Positions 12,701-26,160 of a DNA stretch of 64,000 bases are shown piece by piece. The number at the start of each line of letters is the position of its first letter. Positions within the stretch are counted from its first letter, which is position 1. The stretch lies in NCBI RefSeq assembly GCF_051020975.1, contig NC_135034.1:5394001-5458000 (forward strand), given 5' to 3'. Below the pieces are notes generated by a model. The model searched no databases. It was given only the letters and a program-made list of their open reading frames with translations, and had not been told where the DNA came from. This DNA comes from Osmia lignaria lignaria. Taxonomy: Eukaryota > Arthropoda > Insecta > Hymenoptera > Megachilidae. The translations under genes and the position numbers were made by a program.

Positions 12701-15700
12701 ATTCTTGTCGATCAGCAACGACTTCTAAGAAGCTAAAACGATCGACCCGTTATGGTTCGATGACAAGAACGATCGGCTTCCGTTCTGCCATCGAAAGAAT
12801 TCTTTTCCGTCACGTTTCTCCGATCCTCCGTTACACTGGCTGACTTATCTTCAATTTACAGTGACAATATTTGCAATATTCTTTGTTTAAGGCACGCCTT
12901 GCCTCGAAAGAAAACAATCAAGTACAATAACTCTAATACATTGCTCTGAACTATAATAAGACACCTTATATAGGTAACCACACGATCCATTCTCAATAAT
13001 CGTTGCGTCGATGATTTTCAGATTTGTAAGCCGCTATTACGACACATTACAAGCGTATAACGATAGAGTAAAACATTTTCACTTTACCGTTCCACTTGTT
13101 TGATAAGCTTTACACAAGCGTTTTCTTCTTTTCAGGCTATTACGATTTTTTTATATAGATAAGTAACGTGCCAACATCAGTTTTAATGCTGCATTTATTT
13201 ATAAATAGAAAATAAAATAGAAAAATAATTTAATAACAAGTGCAAGATATCTATGTTAACGCCTGCAATTATTCTTTTAATAGAAACACGTTAGCAATTT
13301 TCTGATATGGATTAATACATTGTTGACTGGCGATTTTACAATATTCCATATTATCCTTTATCTACTGATTTTTCTAACGAGTAGAATATTTTCAAATTAT
13401 TATCTTGAATCGGTAGATAGAGTTTCTCGCCGGAAGTAAGCGCGAGCATGTTGCAAGCTCGTAAAGAATTCTGAAACGAGGTAAAAGAACGCCCATCTCT
13501 GCACCTTCAGCCAGTTTATTAATTCTTCAATTAGTAAGATACACCTCTGTACGTATAGACGGTGATTACTTGCACGAATTAACCGTGAAGAAGTTCGCGT
13601 GGCGAAGAAACGAAAAGTAAAACGTCGGGGTATTAGAAAGCGATGGCTATCCACTGTTGGCGCGATGCAATTATGTCAAGAATGTTTGCAAACATTATCG
13701 TGCAAGTTTCCTTCGAAACAGCCGATTCATCAGATAATATCGCAGACAGAAAAATGATCTACAATATTTGACGAGCGAATGCTCTCAACCTGTTTTCTCA
13801 AGAATTTAAACGTATTAGATAAAATAATTATATTTTATCGGTCTACTAATACACGAAAAAAAAAATTTAATGTTGATATTCTAATTTTGGAAGTCAAATA
13901 TTACAGAGTTGGGTATTACTTGAAATAATCGGAAATTTCGGCTAAACCGAAAATATTGAAGAATAAGAAATGAAACATTATTCGAATAATTAAAAATTCA
14001 ATGATATATTTGAGAATAACAGGAAAAAATCGAAGGAGTATCTAAATCGTGGGCTACTTTCGTGAAAGTTTTGTCATTTGACTGGAAAAGTATGCGGAAC
14101 AGTTGTTTCCAACTTTCTAGTCGAGTAAATCGTTACAGTAATGACCAATCAGAAAGCTAATTTGCACGATCGATCAACACTAATTTGTCCACTTCATTTC
14201 TGAAAATCATACGATCTTTTTTTTGTTTATAAACATTCTTCTCCTGTATTCTTTAGCGACAAAGAAATGTTCGGATAAAGAGCGGAAATAAATAAAACAG
14301 AAGCATGGATAGTTCATACTCCACTTTCCCACATAAATTGCTAAACCTGGTACATTTCAGTGATCGTTTTCATCGTTCGGTAAACTTTCACGTTTCACTA
14401 CGCTGCTTTACAAAATTAGTCTAGAATTTCATAAATGACAAACAGGTAACAGTAACAGAAACAATTGTGTTTCTTATCGATCAGAACGTAAGTAGACTAT
14501 GATCGAAAGTGTTCTAACGCAAACGGCTTGTAATTATAAAATAAATAAATAATCTCTTATCGATCACGATTTCGGTAACAGACACGAGATACGTCTGTTT
14601 ATCTGTTTCATTCACCTTCGTTTAATCAGTTTACACAGTGTCGAAAATGTTAAAAATGTGCAAGAATGTTGGTGTAACGGATTGCTCGGTTCATTGAGCC
14701 CGTACTGAATGCTTAAAATCAAGGACGGAATAATAAATTGTGAAGCATCCGTACGGGTGAAACAGTTTCCTCGGGGAAACGGGTAAAACGTTAGAATACA
14801 CGAAAAATTCTCACACATCTTATCTTACCGTCGATTTATCATGCTAATAAATTATCTAAATCGTGGTATAAGCAAGTTTCTAATGTACTAATTTCATTAC
14901 TTTTCGTGGAAATTTAAAATCGTTAGACACGATAGAAACGCGTTGAACAACCTCGTTCGAGGTTCATTTTTCTATTTTCACATCGGAGGAATCACGGAAC
15001 ACTTGGCATTTCACGAGATAGTTAAAGTGTAACTGATAGGATAGGAAAATTATCACTGATCTAGAAACTTTATGCCTTCTTGATATTTGACGTTTATGAG
15101 CTAAAGATTTTTCCTCTTATTTCCTGAGTAAGAGAAAAACGATCCCTGGGAGCCAAATGGTGTTTTTTTTTTTTTCCAATTCCCAAGCCCACCCACCAAT
15201 CAACCAGATAATTGAATTAATTATTATTGAACCATCGTACACCGATGCATTGAACGACCTATGGGTCGTTATGCATTTTACCTGTACTTTTATTCGAAGA
15301 TAATCACGACAGGAATAAGGTGAACGGGAACACGCGTTGCTCGTACGTACACGCGGCGGGTATCGCGGCACGCGATTTGCGCAAACGTCTTGATCGCTCG
15401 TCTACCAGGCTGGTATGAAACGAAGGTGTGCATACGCAACCACGCGAGTGCAACGCGCACACGCGTGCATCACGGTCACATGTGGGTGTCCGTGTCACGC
15501 GGTCGAGTTGCGCGCCGTTCCACACCACTTGCCACCACGTGTGCGCGGATACTACGCGATCGAGGAACTTCTCATCGATTCGGGCAACAGCGAATTTCAT
15601 TCATCATTTCGATCACTCGAATTCATCTTCGTTTTACATATGTAAGATATCGGGAATATCTATAAAAATTCCAGTTCAACCCTCGAACGGCGGACCATGG

Positions 15701-16594
15701 AGAGAGTCTCAATTTTCATTTAATTTTATGTTTCATATTGAAATTTATCAAATTTCACGCTGTTCCTTTAAAAATTATTTTGGGTGACGATTGACTATAC
15801 GAATCAATTACTGAAAATATGAACGAACGTTTCATATGAAAAGCGTTTAATTTACTGGAGAAAATATAATCGAATTTCTCAACTTTCTTTTCGATTATTA
15901 TTTACAACGATATCTACATCGGTGTAATTTTTTAAAACGAAACTGAAAAGATACAAACCACGATGATAAAGAGAGATTCATTTCATTTTACTGCAATAAT
16001 GAATCACCGTTTGCGATCGTTTCTAAATTGCCGCCCAAGAAAGCGAATCTTTCAAAACGCTCGGCATAGAAAAGGAAAGAGGAGCGGGAGGAGAAATACG
16101 GGCACCGTGTCCCTGAACTCGATACTTTCGCCGCCATTGTGCGCTCATTGCAAAAAGGATTTTTGCAACCGTGCTGTAAGCAACGGGTGCACGACTATCC
16201 TTTACAAGCCAGCCAATAAATTAATGTTACCAGGGGAGCAGCAAACAAGGAGTGTCGCGGCACTTTTGCAAAAAACCTATTATTAACATACTGCCCTGTT
16301 CTGTATGCAACAATGTCTCAACATTACTTGCAGTTTAACAATGATTTTGCAACGTACCAGTCCCGCCCGCCACCGACCCTTTGAAAATGTTCCAAACACG
16401 CACGCGAAACCTTCCCCGCGAATTCCGGTTTCCATGTAACGAGAAAATTGTTTCTCATCGAGCCACTGTCTCTTCTTCCGTTTTCGAACCAGACGAGAAA
16501 GTTCTTCTCCTTTTATGCTGCCTTGATCTTACAGCTTCGTAAGCTTGTCTTTTTCTTCTTATTCTTTCATGTGGTATCTTATGAACCCGGTTAC

Positions 16595-16615
16595 ACGACG
16601 CACCTGGTGCGTCGT
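16595..16615. repeat. Near-perfect 21-bp palindrome
   Basis: A ten-base arm ACGACGCACC is followed by a single T and its exact reverse complement GGTGCGTCGT. A looser version (CACGCACCGGGTGCATCG) follows about 35 bases downstream. It could be a dimeric transcription-factor site. No adjacent gene could be confirmed. Confidence 0.45.
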
Positions 16616-18529
16616 GGTCTTATTCAACGGATAACGCTAACACGCACCGGGTGCATCGTCGGTTTGATCGACGCGACGCGTGCCGACGATGGACGCCGAA
16701 CGGAATTCCACTTTCGACACAGGGCATATTTCTTGGCTTTTGTCCGGGCTAGGAAGCATGCATGGCTATCGGTGCGCTCATAAATAAGGCATAACCGTGA
16801 ACGTGGCGTAGGCGAGTCGAGCTCGTTGGTGTGCGTTCACGAACAAGAAGACGTGTGCCCTCTTCTCTGCTTCTTGTGTACACGGCCAGGGGTAAAAAGA
16901 GCCCAGTGACAAGCGGAAAAAAAAAGCCACCGCGAAGTAGCCACTTAGAGAGGACGCTTTTAGCTCGCTCTACCTCTAGGCGAGCGTTATTTCCCCTGAA
17001 TTTATCTGATTAATGTTTCAGAGGAGACCGAGGGTTGCCTTGCTTGGATGGTACTTCTTTATTGAACAGATTAAGCAGGTAGGTGGATGCGTTTTTCTAC
17101 TCCTTTTTACAAGAGTTTCACACTCTCGCCGTGTCTTCATTCATATCTGCGTGGAACGTTTTACACCCACTTAAGGGGTGAAAGGAAAACCGGGGAGAGA
17201 AAAGTTCTAAACGTTATCGGCGAGTCATTTAAATGTACCGGTAATTATTTTTCTTTTTCTATGTAATAAGCTTTGAATTAGAAAAGATCATTTGCAAGCC
17301 AATGGCTGGCGAGACGAATTAGCGAAAGCTACTCTTTCCTATTAGCGAATTTTAGTCAATAGACGAAACCGAATGATCTCGTTCTCTCGTCCCGGTACAC
17401 AATATCCACGAATTTGCATAACACGTCCTCGTTACCGAGAAATACGAGTGCACGCAGAAAAGAAACGGTAAAGGAGTACCATGGCAAGAATAAAAGAAGA
17501 AACGCTGTCAGTTACGTGGGAAACAGAAATTTTTCGAAAATCCGGCTAACGGTCAGTTCTCACGCATTATGTACCTCTTCTTTACAAAATGTGTTGCTTC
17601 CACAAAGATGGAAAAGTAAAAGACTCAAGGGGTGACCATAGACTTGTAGATGGCTCGTCTCACCCCAAGGAAAGTGATGCTAATGAGGGTATTAATCGAC
17701 GTAATAGACAATAAACAAAAAGAAGTGAAAAGACTTTGAAATTTTTGAAACACCTCCACTTCCGGTGCCGACATCTGCATCGACGCCATTTAATTTTCCT
17801 ACAGTGGTTCGTATGTAAACTTTAGATTCTTTTGGAGAACAACAAGTCCAGTTTCTGTTAATGGGAACATTCGCGGGCGGCAATTAAGCAATACTCGGTT
17901 CGTCGGTTACTTTTAATTGTTCTTAACGAGGCTAAACGCGGACGTGGTCCACGTCACGGCGCATAACAATGAATAACGGTTGCGGTGAACGAGTCCGTTT
18001 ACTTTTGTTCCCTATTGTCACCGACGACGACAATAAGCCGACCACGCAAGGGCTCGAAACGCGTATCATTGACGTGCGAAACTCTTGTTTGCAAATAACT
18101 ACACATAAATTCAGTGAAGTTTATTTCTCATTGAAAAATTACGCCTACGCGATAGCGTCAGTCGTTGGCAAAGAAATCTAAAGTATGCTTGCAAATAATC
18201 GATAGTCGATAGGGGTTACGATCGATCGAAGATTCTACAAAATGGCGAACGCGTGTTAAACACCTGTTCAGATTTTTGTAGCTACTGATTACTTACTATT
18301 ACTGCTAAGATGCTAATTACTTATTAGGAAAATTTAACGCCAATATAGATTGTTATACATTCAAACTTATAATATAGGAGTATAAAGGTTATACTAAAGT
18401 ATATACGCTGAATAAAAAAGCGCGGGCTCCTGTCAACGAACAACAGCACGAAGTTGGCCGCAAGCCGCACATTCAACAGGCTCTTGACAAATTTTGTCAA
18501 GATATTTAAAGAAAATACAATTTACTCAC

Positions 18530-18885
18530 CGTCAACTCGGCATGTCGTCCGGCGTCATTGGAGTGTCGCCGATGGAAACCCGTCACGCTCGAAAATATCG
18601 TCGACACAATCATGCGGGTACGGTGTTTCACTGGTCACGTTTGTATCGAATGTCAGAACGTCGAGAAACCATAAACATCGCGTCAGGCCAGAGAAAAAAG
18701 TGTTCTATATGACCCTTGTTACAGGACAACGCATCTACTTTACTTCTTTATACGAACTCGACTTATTTGTTATTCGCGTTAAAATAATTTATACAATTAA
18801 TCAATTTACTCATTAATATAACGTACACCTTCACTCAACCGACACGCGATACACACCTAACCAATGGTCGAATCGTACTGAGCCG
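18530..18885 (-). other. Candidate first exon of an unidentified minus-strand gene
   Basis: On the minus strand an ATG at 18613 opens a 28-codon frame (starting MIVSTIFSSVTG) that stays open to a good splice donor, with the exon ending at 18530 and GTGAGT following. An initiator-like CTCAGTACG lies upstream near 18880. No protein similarity is recognised and no downstream exon was found. An open frame this short could be chance. The exon ends in phase 0, as does the candidate at 24,709-24,789, so they could be alternative first exons of one gene. Confidence 0.2.
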
Positions 18886-19950
18886 GTGGCACTCGCGAAT
18901 CTCTCACTAGACTACCCCCACTCCCCACCCCCTGCGTACTGCGCAGGTCAAATCAAATATACAACCCTTAGATCTTTTCAAACAATCCAATATTTTAATT
19001 GCATATTTAAAATCAGAATGATTTTGTTGCTAATGTATTTTATTTATTCTAAGTAAACTGTAGATGTTAATCGCCTCTTCCTAGGCGATTTCAAATATTA
19101 TCTCAATTCGCGCCTTTTAGAAAAGTGCGTAGTATGTCGATTGATTTTACTATTTGAACAAATTTATTTTCTTTTTGTATAATGATAATGTTTATTAAAA
19201 GTGCAGTGAAGTTACTTATGAACGCATAGAAATGATTTTCAGTGATAGCTTATTTCGATTGGATTCGTTATGCACATCTGAATTTCTAGTGTAGGCATAA
19301 GATACTCGTATACTGTAGGCCTGCTGTAGATTATAAACAGCAGTTAGCGGCTGTACGTGTACTTACATGTATCTAATGTTTGTTGACATCTTGCCTCCCG
19401 TGTCCTCGCGCAAGGTTTTTCGTGCAAATGTACGGACACGACAAGCAGCTAGTTCCCTGACTACAGCGGTGTCGAATACATCAAATAATTTTCTTCCCGG
19501 TCTATAACAGCCTCCTACACTAGCGTTAGAGGTTAAGTAACAATTTGAAGTTAAACAACAACAGTATTTATTCTCTAATTCTTAATCAAGACATGAAATT
19601 CCGACATAAAAGAATCTCAGACAATTAACATAAACATTTTTAACCAGATGAACCGGCACGTCGAATGGAATCGCGAGCAGCGTTTGAAAGACAACAAAAA
19701 AGACGGGAGAGATAAGGAAAGTGCAGCTTAACACACCATGAAGAATAGCATGCGAATAGAATACGCCGTGAAGGACTGAAACGCGATAAAACACAAAAAG
19801 GACGATAATCTCAAGACGTATAAAGCATATAAGTATGTATCAGCTAGCAATTTACTGGCTATTGAATTTGTTTAACGCGTAAACTGAATGCTTTCGTCGT
19901 GGTCCACGTTGAAGATATTTTCTACGTGTTTATCTGATGCGTGCCCTGCA

Positions 19951-20282
19951 TACAGGGTGTCTCCAATTAACGAATGAACTCGATACGATTCAACCATACA
20001 TTTATATAAAACATCTGTCATTTTAACTAATGTTTAAATACGTACTTTAAACTGGCGGACCATGGAGATATTATTCAATAATATGGCCCAATATGGCGTC
20101 ACAGTAACGTAGCAAATCCGCTAAAAATGTCAAACTTTACACGCTTATAACTTTTTAACCATTGGATTCCTAAAGTTAAGACTTGCCTAAAGTAAAGTTT
20201 AACCAAAGTTTAAGTGGTCCGAACCAAAGGCGTCCGGAAGACGAGATCCTCTTAGCCAGAGGTATCTTGGATACACCCTGTA
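19951..20282. mobile_element. 332-bp MITE with TACAGGGTGT terminal inverted repeats
   Basis: The left end TACAGGGTGTCTCC (19951-19964) and right end GGATACACCCTGTA (20269-20282) are inverted copies with one mismatch over 14 bases. The outermost bases are TA, as expected for a Tc1/mariner-type TA target. The interior carries no transposase, so this is a non-autonomous element. The mariner assignment rests on the terminal sequence alone. Confidence 0.7.
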
Positions 20283-23175
20283 TATTCCTCAGGGAATCAG
20301 GCGCGAACTACTTTTCTTCGGTGCCTATGATCTTACACTTTAATGATATACTTGGCGCATACTATCGCGCGTATTATTCCCGAGGGTGTATACAGATTAT
20401 GATACCTGTACGATTATAAAACCTCCGAGACAGGCAGTTATGAGTCACGCTCACGGTGCAGAAGGAAGCCTCCGGTGGATAGTATAAATGTTAATATCGC
20501 TCGTTCATTATAATCCCTAGAATGCTACGCATCGCGCCAAGGGCGAACGGTACGTAATATTTATGTCGTTACAACGCCCGTTGTCCCCTGTCGTTCGTTT
20601 TTTCTTGATTTCATTCAACGAAACACCAGGAGCATGCGTTAAAAACAGTTAGCCTCGTACCTCCATTACATAATCGCGTATTTTCCAGAAGGTCAAGTAA
20701 CTTTTTTTCCATTAATCATCGGATGATTGCACCCTTTGAAGAGCAACAGCCCGTAAACCCATCCACGGCAAACAATGACGTTGGAAAAAGAAATACACGG
20801 TAACCGGTGTTCACCGATCGCTAAAGGAAAATTTCTATTCGCGTACTGTGATTTTTCTTTCTCATTCGTTATTTAAAATTATTGTTCTCGGACGTTTATT
20901 TGTAAACTTATACCGCAGGAGGGTAAAAAACTACTTTCTCGTCGTACCGATGTTGCTATCAGTTGTAAACGCGTTTCGCATCGTCGATCAATTTTTCAGC
21001 AACTGAAACAGCTTAATTCAATCTCAGTGGGACAATATACCAGCTGGAAATGTCGACATTCTTCGGCTGCGATCTCTTTCTTCGCTGTACGATCCTCCTC
21101 AGTGTCGTGGCTCTCCCACATTCGGCTCCAACCTGACCGCATTCCACGAAGAATCTGTGTCTCCGCCTATCAGAATGCATTCGCATAGTTTTCGATGCGC
21201 GAAACTGCTGCATCAATGACGCATACTTCGTTCATGGGAAGCTCGATTCGCTTCTCGAGCAAATATGCGTGTTCAATGGGGAGAAATTAGACGAGGATAG
21301 CACGTGCGATACTGAGATTGCATTTATGTTATTCGAGGATATGAAAATTACCATCGGATCGCAACGGTAACGCTATTATTATACCGTCGACGCTAATTTT
21401 TCCATTCTCGTAGAAATTATTCCTATTTACCTTTTCTAGGTTGACTTGTTCGTTTATTAGAAAAATAATCCAACTTCGTTCTGAGAAGGTTTATTAAAGA
21501 CGCCGGAGAAGTTGTTGGAAATCTCACGAGGAATCTGCGGAGCATATCGTGCCAGCATCGTGTAAGGAAAAACAAACGCAAAGTTAAATAACTCATGAAA
21601 GCAATTCCGGATGGTAGAAATATAAAATATCTTATTTCTGTTTCACAGTAAAAAGTGTCCAACGGTTCGACCGAGGAACTCCATCACCGGGTTTTCTTTT
21701 CAAAAAGGGATAATATCGTAATTAAAATGAGTAATACGTTCGCGACACCGTAGTACTGTTTCTTTTTTGCCGTCTGTAAGATTATGGGAGGGCTGGAGGC
21801 AAGGGACTCTACGTCACTTCCTGAGGAACACGGGTTACGAGAAATTGCGGTTTACGAAGAACTCGATAAAGCCGCAAACCGCACGATTGTCCTTGATAAC
21901 CAGGTAATGTATTTCAGTGAAATACTTTCCATTTGTCATCTCGGTTGAAAGGGATAACAGCGTTATTTCCGTGGGAAATCTATTCCGCGAATGAATATAA
22001 ACGACATTCGCAGAACAGACAAAAGCAATAATGTTTTAACGTCTGTCGTAAACAAGTTATCTCGCTGTCATTCACAAATATAGGAAGAAAGCGTAACACG
22101 TTCGCTGTGAATGATGAATATTAATTAATACGAATTATCGACAGGGAACGATAAGATAAGCTTTATTAATTCCAACGTCGCGCACCGAACGTACAAATTC
22201 ACCGGAGACAAAGGAGAGAAACTTCCACGTAAACCTTCTCGTTTACTCATCAATTATCGAAACGCGACTTTGATGGCATTTCAATCGGTCTGGCGCCTCT
22301 GATACGCGATGCAACGAAGGTGCCATCGCGTTAAGAAGGGTTCGCACGCGCCCTTTTGTGTCGACGATGCGTACAAGCGCGTCGTTTGCATAAAACGCGT
22401 CGATGAGTCAGTGTCTCCTCGCGTCGTATAGCATAACGCAACCCGTTCCGAGCGCACCTGCCTTACATCCTTTCTTCCGAGCCGTGGATCTTCTAACGCG
22501 TATGCACCCGCTGGTCAACGGCATTAGACCAGTCGATATTCCCGGCTCGTGCGAGCGGAACAATGAAAACCCAAGCGAATACAATGCGAGTCACGCCGAT
22601 CATGCGGATACGATGGACGCGAGGCATGCATGTGTCTCGGGGACAAAGACGAAAAGCCGGAAACATGGAAGATGATAATAACAGAAGGGAAAAGAACGAA
22701 TAAGAAGAAGGAGGAATAAACGACGACGAAGCAAAGGGCAGTGCAACGTGCGCTCATGATTTACGCGCATCGACGATCGAGGCTGCGCATAATTTATCGA
22801 TTGATCGGGAACGCATGCGTACTCGCGAAGAGGATACAGACTCTGCGCAATCGATCACTGTCCACCACGACCGATGACGTTAATGAGGACGATCGGTACT
22901 TAGCGATACTTTAGCCTGCTAGCCATTGCGAACGATTACGTGCCTCGTTTGTTTGTGCAACGGAGAGAGATCATTTGGTCCGTCGCATCGGCATGAATAA
23001 AGATGTTGCGTTTCTTAGCGAGGGTCGAGGGACAATTTCGGGATACTAGAACCGACGTCCTCTTCCTTTTCTTTTTTTATTAGCAATTTTAATTTGCATT
23101 CGGCCTTCGAGTGGTTAATCAGCAAATTCAATGCATGTAGGATGACTTGGCTGGTCGGTAGCCATATTATTCTGC
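20283..23175. other. No gene recognised
   Basis: Only short overlapping frames are present, with no domain or splice chain. Composition is like the rest of the left third of the window. Confidence 0.5.
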
Positions 23176-23370
23176 TTATTAGTCAACCCGTATCTAAGAT
23201 TGAAAATCTTGAAAAAAGGGCTATAGCATTTAGACTTTCCGTCATACTTGTACAGGACAAGATTTATCGAAAAAATTCTTGCGAATCTCAACTTTCGGTC
23301 TGACCGGAAATGGCCGAAAAATGGTTGGCTCTAGATCGATTTCGGTCTAGTTCACTTTAGCTTGTTAGGA
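23176..23370 (-). repeat. Dispersed repeat, copy A (inverted relative to 47.7-48.0 kb)
   Basis: Its reverse complement matches 47741-48001 through several long blocks: CGGCCATTTCCGGT, GAAAGTCTAAATGCTATA, AGATACGGGTTG and AGCTAAAG-GAACTAGA. The two copies lie 24 kb apart in opposite orientation. No coding potential or diagnostic transposon ends were recognised, so the family is unassigned. Confidence 0.7.
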
Positions 23371-24708
23371 AGTTTAGTCATTAGATAAAAATTTTTATAG
23401 TGTTCACTTAATTAAAACGAATCATGAAAAATGTAATCGCATCGACCCTCTCCGTGTAAACGTCAGCAAATAAATCGACGAGCAACTCTTCGCGTAATAA
23501 ATCGGCCGCGATCTTCGTTATTTGTTTAACCGTTGGAAATGAGACGTAGGAAGGAGGCGTCGAAAAAACACGAAGAGGGATCCACGATCGATCAATGTCA
23601 TTCCGCATGATCACACGGATGAGCATGATCGGCAGTGTACATACACCGGTTCAACGCGGTAGCCGTTTCAAGGGTCCACCAGGGAGAAATAATCTGTTTA
23701 CCGGAAAGAATTATGACCAGGCGTGAGCTTTAGCACGGAAGTGGTCATTGAACGACGAACCCCTCGTTTTAATGGCATTACAGAGAGAATGGAAGAAGTA
23801 ATTGAACACCGGTGTCGGAGATTCTTCTACAATAATTTACGCTGCTATGCATAAATCTAACCAGTCGCAGACTCCGTTTATTAAATTTCTAAAAAAAATA
23901 TTTGCTATATCGCTGGAAATAGTAACAGAGGGAAGAGGATCGTTTGAAATTTGCATCGTTTAGTCAAATGAATCTCTAACAATGAGACGGAATTTGTACC
24001 CGTGCATATCTTTGCCTATGGTTAAAGCTACACCCACGGTTAGCTACGAGCTGAGCGATAATAAAGCTTCCGGTCTGCTCGCGCCAGCCGCTGCGACAGA
24101 AAACAAAACGCCGGAGGAAGAAGAGAAAATTATTATTCCTTCGCCGCGCGACGCGTGTACAGAGCTAGGTACACGAACCGGATGCAACGCGTTTGATTTA
24201 CCTCGTGTACACCTGGCCACCAACCCCCAGATGCACCCTTAATTACCGTTTGATCGATTGCATAATTGCCAGTCAGCAGGAAATCACGCGAATATGCTTG
24301 CTCGTTTAATTAGGTCAGATTCTCGTTAAACGCGGATAACAGAAATATGAAGCTTTTTTTAATAATTTCACGTTTACTTGGAAAATTTTTGACGAAACAT
24401 AATAAACAGTGGAAACGAAATCGTTAGCGCGAATTTAAAAGATTTCAAAACTTTGTCGTTGATAAAATCTAGATCTAGTTTATCCCATTAATTATTTATA
24501 TTTCCAAAAATAATTTTTTAAAACATATAAATTCAATTTAATTAATAAAAAACTTGATATCATTAAAATTGAATAACATTTAATCTCTAAATATATATTA
24601 ATAATTTTAATGTCATAAAAAAATATATTTAACTCTTTTAATTTCGAGATTTCGACAAGTAAAGCTCTGGAAAAAAAGAAAAGGATAGAAAAGCATTGAT
24701 CAACTCAC

Positions 24709-24789
24709 CCCCTCATTTTCAATGAAACCCGGGGGCTTGACGTCAGCGTCCACGTAAAAGATGGAATTCATTTCCCGGTGAAACCGCAT
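24709..24789 (-). other. Candidate first coding exon of an unidentified minus-strand gene
   Basis: An ATG at 24789 (preceded by AAAAAC) opens a 27-codon frame, MRFHREMNSIFYVDADVKPP followed by GFIENEG, ending exactly at a strong GTGAGT donor in phase 0. The peptide looks like ordinary protein rather than low-complexity sequence, but I do not recognise it. Partner exons would lie at lower coordinates or beyond the left edge. An open frame of this length next to a donor can arise by chance, so confidence is low. Confidence 0.3.
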
Positions 24790-26160
24790 GTTTTTCTTGG
24801 ATGAATCAATAACCCGTTGCCTCGATATAAAGAACAATCAAGCTCCTTTTCCTCATTTCTCATTTATAAATATCGTCGTTTCAGGAACGTCATCTTTAGC
24901 CTTGCACAAACACTGTATCTTCAAAGTCACACAAAATTGATCTCTGGTACACTTTCCCGATTAAAAGAATTTTCAACAAATTATTTACAAATGTCCACAC
25001 GGTTAAACATATTTGATATGTTGATTGTACAATTGCGCATTAAATTCATTAACGTGCACATAAAGAGAGCGATTCGAAATGGCATGATTTAACAGTGAAA
25101 ATTGTTCGCGAGTGAAAACATACGTATTCTGAATCAGACATTTGTTACTTCTTTTCGCGGCGGTAGCCCCGTGAAAACTGGAAAGCGAAACGTTAATCGC
25201 ACACCTCTCTCGTTTCCATACGCAACACACGCGTACGTGTACCCCTACCCTCACAGAAATTTACTCCTCTCCTCTTGAACACGATGGCCCTCCTGGCAGT
25301 CAATTAGCGGCTCCCTTAATTCGTTATCCCCCTTAAGCCGCGGTGAAATCATACCGCCCCGAGCTTAACTGCAATTACACGTTGCCTCAAAGTGCAGTGG
25401 CAATTAACAAATTCAAAACCTAGCACGCACAGTATTAAACTATGTACAAGTCTGTCCAGGAACCAATACAATTGGTTTAATTCTACTAATATATAGAAAT
25501 TATTGGTGTAACTGGGTAGGGGTCAGGGTGGATCTGGTCCCCCAAAAATGGGGAGTGTTCCCCTGCCAGAATATATTAGAATATCCGTTGGCTGATAAAA
25601 TCTTGACTCAATACAAATGAAACATTTGTCACCAAACACCAGTCTTTCATTTGAAATTTGGAGCGTTTAATTTTACTCACATCGGGCAACTGTTTTTTAT
25701 CTGAGGGACAGAAAATGAACCGTGTTGATTCTGGTCTTAAATGGGTTTAAAGTTTAGACCGAAAGCAGTAACAGTGAATCATAAGGAAATCCCCTTGGTT
25801 CTTGCTAGAATTTTTCAACCGAGGAAGAGTGGTAATCAGAACACTGCACTTGTAGCAGTAAAACGAGGCCATTTCTGCAAACACATAAACATTTGTTACA
25901 TTTCAATAAAAAATTTGAGTACTGCATAGGAAATTTGAATGACACCATACATTATGAAAAAAGTGTTATCATTTGTTTTTAAAGAGAAAATTCCAAAGCA
26001 AATTTCATAGATGACATTTGTAGAAATGTAGGAGAAAATCATTCGGCATAATCATGCGAATAAATTAAAGTTAGAAGATAACAAAATCATACCTCTAGAT
26101 GGCTATTAAAAATTCCAGTTAATTAGTAAAAATTTACGGGTTATCGAATATATTTCGACA
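24790..26160. other. Intergenic region left of the CIMIP2-like gene
   Basis: No gene recognised. Composition shifts from CpG-bearing DNA (25.1-25.4 kb) to AT-rich DNA toward the first confident gene. A G-rich patch near 25,520-25,565 is not explained. Confidence 0.5.

Larger units (their letters stand above)
1..18529. other. Gene-poor, CpG-bearing region
   Basis: I see no convincing gene here on either strand. Open frames are short (the longest is 171 codons, at 6808-7323), overlap one another in several frames, and show no recognisable domain or consistent chain of splice sites. The stretch could be intergenic DNA or long intron of a gene whose exons lie elsewhere. It holds a small hairpin (2790-2828), a CAG-type repeat (5164-5190), a retroelement tail (7401-7526), an 8-bp tandem repeat (9724-9758) and a near-perfect palindrome (16595-16615), each listed separately. 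Confidence 0.6.

Noticed and set aside
15304..15787. Overlapping frames near 15.4-15.7 kb rich in Arg, His and Cys
   Set aside because: Explained by repeated CACGCG/CGTGTG-type CpG sequence; three frames open at once argues against coding.
15689..20068. Shared 15-mer GGCGGACCATGGAGA at 15689-15703 and inside the MITE at 20054-20068
   Set aside because: Similarity does not extend beyond the 15-mer, so a second MITE copy cannot be supported.
22403..22757. 90-codon plus-strand frame with Pro/His-rich sequence
   Set aside because: No homology recognised, opposite-strand frame open over the same bases, no consistent splice sites.
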